A stretch of DNA of 12,273 nt from Ghiorsea sp. (GTDB lineage Bacteria; Pseudomonadota; Zetaproteobacteria; Mariprofundales; Mariprofundaceae), in the NCBI GenBank assembly GCA_027053695.1, contig JALUHL010000089.1:1-12273 (forward strand), written 5' to 3'. Below are positions 6,704 to 12,273 of the stretch, piece after piece. The stretch's first letter is position 1. Every line of letters starts with the position of its first letter. The notes beneath the pieces are model-generated. The model saw only the letters and a list, made by a program, of their open reading frames with translations. It ran no database searches and had not been told where the DNA came from. Made by a program: the position numbers and the translations under genes.

Positions 6704-8805
6704 TGCGTATTGCCTATGTTTCTCAATTTCCAAATATGGTGGGTGGTGGCGAGCATTCTTTATTGGATTTGATGTGCCATGTGCCTTCATCAGTAGAGCC
6801 TGTATTCATCACACCCAGTGAAGGTGAGTTGACAGAACAAGCCAAAGCTTGCGGTATCAAACATGTGAGCTTGCCTATGCTGAAACTGGTGCAGTTTAAG
6901 CCTTCCATATTACAAGCTTGGGTAAAAGCGCTGCAGGTGATAAAACCTGATGTGATTCATGCCAATAATTCGCGTGCTGCATTTTATGCAGGTTTGGCTG
7001 GGCGCAAGTTGCATATCCCTGTGGTTTTTCATTGCCGTATTGCGCAACCCGATGCTTTGATGGATGGTATATTGAAGCGTTTGGTGGGCACGGTGATTTG
7101 CAATAGCCAGTCCGTGGCAGCACGTTTTCAGAGTTATGCAAAACCTGTGCATGTGATTTACAACGGTTTGAATGTAACCTCATTACCGAATCTAGCGAAT
7201 CCTTTGCCTAGCGCAGATAAATATATGCTTTTTGTTGGGCGTATCACCCCAGAAAAGCAGCTTGAACATGCTTTGAAGGTCTTTGCAGATTTAGCCGCGC
7301 AAGATGAGGGACTTCACTTTGTTGTGCTTGGTGAGGCAGGCCCTGATGACAACGGTTATATGCAAGGCATCAAAGATGAATGCAAGCAGCATGCTTGGTG
7401 TGATAGGGTGCATTTTTTAGGGTATCACGATGATGTAACGCCTTGGTATGCGCATGCGCAATATCTTATTTTAACCTCTAAGCATGAGGGGTTTGGACGG
7501 GTCTTGGTGGAAGCGATGTCGCAAGCTTGCCCTGTGGTGACTTATGCTGTGGGTGGTGTACCTGAAGTGTTTGAAGATGGTGAGCAAGGTTTTCTGATTG
7601 CGCCCAATGATGTGCAGGCGATGAGCCAAGCATGCAAGCGTTTGCTGGAAGATAAGTCGCTTAACACAAGCATGGGGCAGGCTGGCGTAAAACATGCGCA
7701 AAACTTCTCCATTGAAACGCATGTGAGCCAAGTGGTGTCGGTATATCAAGGCTTGGTGAGTGAGGCATCTGCAGTGAAAGTGATGGTTGACGGGCGAGAA
7801 TTTGTATTTGGTCGCCGTACTGGTATTGGCCGTTTTTTAGAAGGGCTTTTGCTGGCACTTGCAAATCAACATCCTGATTGGTTGCTGCAAGTGATATTGG
7901 ATGAGCCGAATGCCTTGCCTATTTCCCTGCAAGATAAGGTAGTGGCTCAGCAGGCACCAAAACACTTGGAATGGCATTGGCCAGCTTTGACAAAAGGATT
8001 TGATTTATTTCTAAGCCCTTATCCCAAGCGTCCACTGCGCATGCTACCTTGCCCAAGCATTCACACCATTCATGATGTGTTTTATTTGACCCACCCTGCA
8101 TATCAAGGGAATAGTTTGCGTAGAATGGCAGGGTTATGGCGTTTAAAACAGGCGGTATCGTCTGCCAGTTTAACGTGGTTTGATTCTAAGGTTTCTCAAG
8201 ATGAAACAGAAAAGTTGGTGGGCGATATTACGCATGATACTGCTATTCGGTTCCCTGCGATTGAAGCAAGCTTTAAGCCCGATAGGCGGGTGAAGAAAAA
8301 AGATTTCTTTTTGTTTGTAGGCAATGGCTTGCCGCATAAAAATGTGCAAATTCTGCTTGGCGCAATGAAGGGTACAGACATCCATTTGAAATGCGTGGGC
8401 ATTCGCCAAGATGTGGCAGATAAACTTTTGCATATGTTTCAGCCTGAAGAAGGGCAAGTGGAGTTCTTACAAGATGTGGATGATGTGGCATTGCTGAAAT
8501 TATACAGGCAAAGCAAAGCTTTATTGCAGCCCTCCACAGCTGAGGGTTATGGCTATCCACCTCTTGAAGCCTTTGCATGCGGCACATCCGCCATTGTTTC
8601 TGATATTCCCGTGCTTAGAGAAACCACAGGTGGCTTTGCAAGCTATTGTCCGCCGCATGACGCACAAGCTTGGCGCAATGTTTTGACCACATTTGAAGCA
8701 GACACGAAAATGGTAGAGCAAGGTTTAACATGGGCAAAAGCGCATCAAGGCAAACGCGGTTGGGCAAAGCATATTCAAGATATTGAGCAACTGGTGAACC
8801 GTTAA
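6700..8805 (+). CDS. Two-module GT4-GT4 glycosyltransferase fusion
   Basis: The 701-residue product is about twice the usual length and contains two GT-B glycosyltransferases in tandem. Module 1 (about 1-355) has the N-terminal glycine-rich loop GGGEHS (15-20), FVGRITPEK at 178-186 and an EX7E motif with Glu263 and Glu271. Module 2 (about 360-701) restarts with a typical GT4 N-terminus, VDGREF then RTGIGRF, followed by FVGNGLPHKN at 539-548 and a second EX7E with Glu615 and Glu623. Both modules keep their catalytic-type motifs, so both may be active and add two successive sugars. The start at 6700 makes an ATGA overlap with the preceding stop; in-frame ATGs at 6685 and 6703 are alternatives. 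The stop overlaps the asnB-like start by one base. Confidence 0.86.
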   Translation: MMRIAYVSQFPNMVGGGEHSLLDLMCHVPSSVEPVFITPSEGELTEQAKACGIKHVSLPMLKLVQFKPSILQAWVKALQVIKPDVIHANNSRAAFYAGLAGRKLHIPVVFHCRIAQPDALMDGILKRLVGTVICNSQSVAARFQSYAKPVHVIYNGLNVTSLPNLANPLPSADKYMLFVGRITPEKQLEHALKVFADLAAQDEGLHFVVLGEAGPDDNGYMQGIKDECKQHAWCDRVHFLGYHDDVTPWYAHAQYLILTSKHEGFGRVLVEAMSQACPVVTYAVGGVPEVFEDGEQGFLIAPNDVQAMSQACKRLLEDKSLNTSMGQAGVKHAQNFSIETHVSQVVSVYQGLVSEASAVKVMVDGREFVFGRRTGIGRFLEGLLLALANQHPDWLLQVILDEPNALPISLQDKVVAQQAPKHLEWHWPALTKGFDLFLSPYPKRPLRMLPCPSIHTIHDVFYLTHPAYQGNSLRRMAGLWRLKQAVSSASLTWFDSKVSQDETEKLVGDITHDTAIRFPAIEASFKPDRRVKKKDFFLFVGNGLPHKNVQILLGAMKGTDIHLKCVGIRQDVADKLLHMFQPEEGQVEFLQDVDDVALLKLYRQSKALLQPSTAEGYGYPPLEAFACGTSAIVSDIPVLRETTGGFASYCPPHDAQAWRNVLTTFEADTKMVEQGLTWAKAHQGKRGWAKHIQDIEQLVNR

Positions 8806-10682
8806 TGTGTGGTTTTGCAAGCATATTGGGTAAAACAGATGCCGTAGAACTCAAAGCCATGGCTTCTGCTGTAGCTGCGCGTGGCCCTGATGGGAAGGGT
8901 GAGTTTATGTCATCCGAGTTTTCAGCCATTCATCATAGGCTTGCGATTATTGGCCCCGACGCGCGCGGTAATCAACCCATGCAGGTGGATGATGTGGTGG
9001 TGGTGTTTAACGGCTGCATTTATAATTATAAAGATCTGCGAGAAAAGCTTGAAGCAGATGGCGTGACCTTTCAATCGGATTCGGATACCGAAGTGATTCC
9101 GCATTTGTATCGCCGCTTTGGTTTGGGTGTGTTCAACTTGCTTGAAGGTATGTTTTCCATTGTGTTGTGGGACAAACGCGAACAGATATGTTTAGTGGCT
9201 AGAGATGTGTTTGGTGAAAAGCCCTTGTTTGTCTGCGAGCAAGACGGGCGTGTGGGTTTTGCATCATCGCAGAATGCGTTTGAAAAAGGTAAGTGGTCGC
9301 TCACCCCAAATTTAAGCAGTGTATATCACATTTTAACGCGTATGCGTGCTGAAGCACCCCAAACTATGTATGAAGAAGTATCGCAACTGCCCGCAGGTTG
9401 TTATGCCATTGCCAAAGCGGGGCAACCTTTGCAAATTCGCCGTTATTTCTTCCTACCCGAGCCAGCCCAACCGCTTGATTTAACAGCAGATGAAATCAAA
9501 CCTGAAGTGAAATCCATGCTGGTCAAATCTATCACCAGTAAAACGGTTTCCGACAAGCCATTAGGCGTGTTTTTATCGGGCGGTGTGGATTCATCGCTGA
9601 TTGCAGGTGTGCTCAAACAAGACGCTGGGCAGGATGTGCATAGTTTTTGTGTGCGCTTTATGGATGCGCCCCAAGATTATGACGAGAGCGTGTATGCGGG
9701 GCAAGTGGCTAACCATTTAGGCACACAACATCAAACCTTGGAAGTGAATGCTACAGCACATCAAGCCTTGGATGATTTAGCAACAGCCTTTGATATGCCA
9801 GTTACCAACTCCGCAGCATTGCCCACCTATTTGATTAGCCGCGAAGCGAAAAAGCATGTGGATGTGGCATTGTCGGGTGTGGGTGGTGATGAATTGTTTG
9901 GTGGATACCCGCGCTATTTGGGCTTGAAATGGCATGAGAAGTTGCAAGGGCTTCCTGCAAGGAGCGTAGCGCTTAAAGTGTTGGAAAGTTTGGGTGATAG
10001 CGCATCCAGTCGCAACTTGAGAGGTCGGATGCGCCGCTTTTTACAAGGTTTGGATGATGCGCCAGTAGATGCTTATCGCCGTTGGACTTCGACTACGGAT
10101 GCTGCGTGGTCGGATATATTTCATGGCATGCAGCTTTCGCAACCTGAACATGCTTGGAAAAATGCATCGCAAATATCAGGTGGTCTCAAAGGTTTGTTGG
10201 ATAACTACGGCGTGGTGAATGGCGCAATGATTGATGATGTCATTCATTATGTGGGCGATGATTTGTTGGCAGTGGGTGACCGCATGAGTATGGCCAATGC
10301 CTTGGAATTACGCGCACCATTATTGGATGCGGGGCTATTTTCATTCATGGCGACCTTGGATGATAGTTGGAAGGTGCAAGGTTTACCGTGGCAAGAAAAG
10401 CTGAAAGTATTGCTCAAAGAAATCACTTGCGATTATCTGCCCAAAGCAATGGTTTATCGCCCCAAACAAGGCTTTATGGCACCGATCAAACATTGGATGC
10501 GAGCAGACTTTAAGGATGATATTCAAGCGATGATAGCCGATAAACCGCTTGGTGGTTTGGTGCGTGAAAGCTTTGTGCAGGAGCAGTGGGATAGGCATCA
10601 AAAAGGCGAAGATAGGTCGGATATATTGTGGGGCTTGTTGCTGATGAACAGATGGATGCAGCAACATGGGTGGCAGTTTTGA
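8805..10682 (+). CDS. asnB: AsnB-type glutamine-dependent amidotransferase
   Basis: The 625-residue protein has both halves of glutamine-hydrolysing asparagine synthetase. The N-terminal class II glutaminase has nucleophile Cys2 (MCGF), RGPDG at 26-30, Arg45, Asn69 and Asp94. The C-terminal synthetase domain has the ATP-binding PP-loop SGGVDSS at 258-264. One glutaminase position differs: the usual NGEIYN reads NGCIYN, with Cys71 in place of glutamate. The enzyme would activate a carboxylate with ATP and transfer ammonia from glutamine. In a polysaccharide operon the acceptor may be a uronic acid on the glycan rather than aspartate; that is inference from context. The start codon overlaps the previous stop as TAATG, and no independent promoter is visible. 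Free asparagine synthesis remains possible. Confidence 0.88.
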   Translation: MCGFASILGKTDAVELKAMASAVAARGPDGKGEFMSSEFSAIHHRLAIIGPDARGNQPMQVDDVVVVFNGCIYNYKDLREKLEADGVTFQSDSDTEVIPHLYRRFGLGVFNLLEGMFSIVLWDKREQICLVARDVFGEKPLFVCEQDGRVGFASSQNAFEKGKWSLTPNLSSVYHILTRMRAEAPQTMYEEVSQLPAGCYAIAKAGQPLQIRRYFFLPEPAQPLDLTADEIKPEVKSMLVKSITSKTVSDKPLGVFLSGGVDSSLIAGVLKQDAGQDVHSFCVRFMDAPQDYDESVYAGQVANHLGTQHQTLEVNATAHQALDDLATAFDMPVTNSAALPTYLISREAKKHVDVALSGVGGDELFGGYPRYLGLKWHEKLQGLPARSVALKVLESLGDSASSRNLRGRMRRFLQGLDDAPVDAYRRWTSTTDAAWSDIFHGMQLSQPEHAWKNASQISGGLKGLLDNYGVVNGAMIDDVIHYVGDDLLAVGDRMSMANALELRAPLLDAGLFSFMATLDDSWKVQGLPWQEKLKVLLKEITCDYLPKAMVYRPKQGFMAPIKHWMRADFKDDIQAMIADKPLGGLVRESFVQEQWDRHQKGEDRSDILWGLLLMNRWMQQHGWQF

Positions 10683-10717
10683 TGTTGGCAGATGGTGTAA
10701 GAACCTCTAAGGTTTAG
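10682..10717 (+). other. 11-codon overlapping mini-ORF at the operon/R-M junction
   Basis: An ATG at 10682 overlaps the amidotransferase stop as TGATG, the same kind of junction seen inside the operon, but the frame reads only MLADGVRTSKV before TAG at 10715. It may be the remnant of a further operon gene whose body was lost when the restriction-modification locus was inserted, or it may be chance. It lies directly before the methyltransferase start. Confidence 0.25.
10702..10714 (+). promoter_or_regulatory. Short hairpin covering the Shine-Dalgarno of the D12 methyltransferase
   Basis: AACCT (10702-10706) can pair with AGGTT (10710-10714) around a three-base loop. The right arm contains most of the TAAGG ribosome binding site (10708-10712) that serves the ATG at 10721. 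A 5-bp stem is weak, so any effect on translation is speculative. Confidence 0.2.
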
Positions 10718-10720
10718 CTT

Positions 10721-11614
10721 ATGAGCAAAGCAGTTAAACCTTTTTTGAAATGGGCAGGTGGTAAAACACAACTTCTTAGTGATATTGAACAACGCTTCCC
10801 TTACGCTAAAGAAGAAAAGTTTACCTTTATCGAGCCTTTTGTCGGTAGTGGTGCGGTTCTGTTTTGGGTACTGAATCACTTCCCTAATGTGCAGCAATGC
10901 ATCATTAACGATGTCAATACAGACCTTATCAATACTTATCATACTATTCGCAATGATGTGGATGCGTTGATTGAACAACTCAATATTTGGCAATCTGAAT
11001 ATCATGCCCTTGCTTTGGATATAGAGCGAAAAAAAACTTACTATTATGAAAAACGTGCTGATTTTAATACCAAAGAACAACCTCAAATCCAGCAAGCTGC
11101 ATTATTTATTTTCTTAAACAGAACATGTTTTAATGGTTTATACCGCGTCAATCGCAATGGTGGTTTTAATGTGCCTATTGGTAGTTATAAAACGCCTAAA
11201 ATTTGTGATGCACCTAATCTAAGAAAGGTGAGCGAAGCTTTGCAGAACGTAACCATACTTCAAGGTGATTTTGAGCAAACACTTAAGTATGCGCAAGGCA
11301 ACACCATGTTTTATCTTGATCCACCATACAAACCCTTAAGCGCATCTTCTAGCTTTACGGCTTATGCCAAAGATGAGTTTAATGATGATGAGCAACGAAG
11401 GCTTAAAAACTTTTGTGACACTCTAACTGAACAAGATTATCCATGGATTTTAAGTAATTCAGATGTAAGCCAGTTGGAAGACAATAATTTTTTTGATGAG
11501 TTATATTCAGATTATAAAATTAACCGAATTCTCGCAAAACGGGCGATCAACTCTGTCTCAGCAAAACGCGGAAAGATCCATGAGTTACTTATTTCTAATA
11601 GGGCGGCCGCATGA
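10721..11614 (+). CDS. DNA adenine N6-methyltransferase, D12 class (Dam/DpnM-like)
   Basis: This 297-residue protein is an alpha-class, D12-type adenine methyltransferase. It shows PFLKWAGGK (7-15), the SAM-binding motif FIEPFVGSG (36-44), the segment LNRTCFNGLYRVN with GGFNVP typical of Dam, DpnM and EcoRV methylases, and the catalytic DPPY at 200-203. Family members methylate adenine in GATC or GATATC sites. GATC is the likelier target here, but specificity is not proven by sequence. The ATG at 10721 has TAAGG eight bases upstream. Its stop overlaps the next start as ATGA. That partner looks like a nuclease, so this is a restriction-linked methylase rather than a solitary housekeeping Dam. 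The coding sequence is visibly AT-richer than the polysaccharide genes, which suggests separate acquisition. Confidence 0.93.
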   Translation: MSKAVKPFLKWAGGKTQLLSDIEQRFPYAKEEKFTFIEPFVGSGAVLFWVLNHFPNVQQCIINDVNTDLINTYHTIRNDVDALIEQLNIWQSEYHALALDIERKKTYYYEKRADFNTKEQPQIQQAALFIFLNRTCFNGLYRVNRNGGFNVPIGSYKTPKICDAPNLRKVSEALQNVTILQGDFEQTLKYAQGNTMFYLDPPYKPLSASSSFTAYAKDEFNDDEQRRLKNFCDTLTEQDYPWILSNSDVSQLEDNNFFDELYSDYKINRILAKRAINSVSAKRGKIHELLISNRAAA

Positions 11615-12174
11615 TTAAAGATGGAATAGGTGGAGCAAACACTCAAACAGGCATTTATTTTGAGGGGAAAGTGGATTTGGTTACTTACCTGCATAAAAAG
11701 GTTTTAGGCTATGAATGCGTAGCAAACAAAAGAATAAAAGGGAAAACAATGGGTTTCTCTATTTATTACCAAGAGAAACTCGTGGCACAATCATTCAAAA
11801 AATATGAGTTATATCGGTTTTTAGAAGAACAAGGCATCGATTGGAGGAAAAGTTTATCTAAACGTTTGCTGCCCGATGATGCGATTTATGTTATTCGAGA
11901 AAACACAATGCACATTATTGAAATTAAATATCAAGAAGTTGATGGTTCTGTAGATGAGAAGTTGCAAACATGTGAATTTAAATTAAGGCAATATAAGAAA
12001 CTTTTTGCTCTGCTCAACTATGAAGTAACGTTTTCTTATGTGCTTAGTCGCTGGTTTAAGCAACCAAAATATAAAGACACATTAGACTATATTATTGATA
12101 AAGGTTGTAAGTATTACTTTGAGTATTTGCCTTTGCATAAACTCGGCTTACCTGTTCCACCTAGTAGTGATTAA
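11611..12174 (+). CDS. Putative type II restriction endonuclease, PD-(D/E)xK fold
   Basis: The 187-residue protein has a readable PD-(D/E)xK nuclease core. PDD lies at 88-90, then 13 residues, then EIK with Glu104 and Lys106 in a hydrophobic strand (HIIEIKYQ). A following helix contains FKLRQYKK. An upstream helix containing TGIYFEGK with Glu18 resembles the first core helix of such nucleases. It lies between, and overlaps, two DNA methyltransferase genes, which strongly suggests it is the cognate restriction enzyme. I do not recognise it as a homologue of DpnII, MboI or Sau3AI endonucleases, so the cut site is inferred only from the neighbouring methylases. It starts in an ATGA overlap. A different nuclease role, such as nicking or repair, is possible but less likely. 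Confidence 0.72.
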   Translation: MIKDGIGGANTQTGIYFEGKVDLVTYLHKKVLGYECVANKRIKGKTMGFSIYYQEKLVAQSFKKYELYRFLEEQGIDWRKSLSKRLLPDDAIYVIRENTMHIIEIKYQEVDGSVDEKLQTCEFKLRQYKKLFALLNYEVTFSYVLSRWFKQPKYKDTLDYIIDKGCKYYFEYLPLHKLGLPVPPSSD

Positions 12175-12273
12175 AAGTTATTTCAAATCTCAAGATAAAG
12201 CTTTTACTTTATTAAAGGAAGATAGCCTAGATGTATTAGCAAAATTTGAGTTTGAATTTGATATGATCTTTGC
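12167..12273 (+). CDS. Second DNA methyltransferase, N-terminus (partial, GTG start)
   Basis: A frame opens at GTG 12167, overlaps the nuclease stop by eight bases and stays open to the window end, giving 35 codons. The product begins IKSYFKSQDKAFTLLKEDS and then reads LDVLAKFEFEFDMIF. The segment 'LLKEDSLDVL ... FDMIFA' matches the start of beta-class amino-methyltransferases such as DpnA and HinfI methylase, where it runs directly into the catalytic DPPY motif. Here the window stops within the alanine codon expected just before DPPY. In DpnII-like systems a second methylase of this kind modifies GATC, including in single-stranded DNA. Alternatively it could methylate the other strand of an asymmetric site. 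Confidence 0.72.
   Translation, partial: MIKSYFKSQDKAFTLLKEDSLDVLAKFEFEFDMIF

Noticed and set aside
10598..11095. 165-codon reverse-strand frame across the amidotransferase and methylase genes
   Set aside because: It lies opposite two genes with clear catalytic motifs, and its translation shows no recognisable domain.
10721..11614. Solitary housekeeping Dam methylase
   Set aside because: The overlapping PD-(D/E)xK gene and the start of a second methylase point to a restriction-modification locus.

Overview
The window reads as a chromosomal segment of a Gram-negative, proteobacterial-type genome. The base composition looks mid-40s % GC by eye. The gene content fits a gamma- or zetaproteobacterium, but no single gene fixes the taxon. 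Every gene I can support lies on the + strand.

Region 1 (1-1064) is housekeeping. It holds the last codons of triosephosphate isomerase (tpiA), then secG, then a tRNA-Leu with anticodon GAG. The order secG then tRNA-Leu(GAG) matches secG-leuU of E. coli. A strong hairpin terminator follows the tRNA. Its core is the first unit of a six-copy, 47-bp tandem array of terminator-like hairpins (557-839). The remaining non-coding stretch (840-1064) holds a candidate promoter and a possible 5' leader hairpin for the next gene.

Region 2 (1065-2471) is a flavin-dependent nitronate monooxygenase-like (NPD family) protein. It has an unusual C-terminal extension with a four-cysteine cluster.

Region 3 (2502-10682) is a tightly packed surface-polysaccharide operon fragment. 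It encodes a Wzx-type flippase (TTG start), a SAM methyltransferase, a TuaH-like GT-B glycosyltransferase, a membrane-anchored GT2 glycosyltransferase, a two-module GT4-GT4 fusion, and an AsnB-type amidotransferase. Consecutive genes overlap by 1 to 8 bases, so translational coupling is likely. The set could assemble, methylate, amidate and export an exopolysaccharide or O-antigen repeat unit. No initiating sugar-phosphate transferase, polymerase or chain-length regulator is in view, so the locus is either incomplete here or continues elsewhere.

Region 4 (10721-12273) is a visibly AT-richer restriction-modification locus. It has a Dam/DpnM-like D12-class adenine methyltransferase, a small PD-(D/E)xK protein that is most likely the restriction endonuclease, and the first 35 codons of a second, DpnA/HinfI-like methyltransferase that the window edge cuts just before its expected catalytic motif. 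These genes also overlap.

The most interesting global signal is strong avoidance of GATC. I count 10 sites in 12.3 kb where about 45 would be expected by composition. Aspartate before a C-initial codon is mostly spelled GAC, while GAT dominates elsewhere. Depletion is strong outside the R-M locus and weak or absent within it. This fits long-term exposure of the genome to a GATC-cutting system and makes GATC the leading candidate target of the locus.
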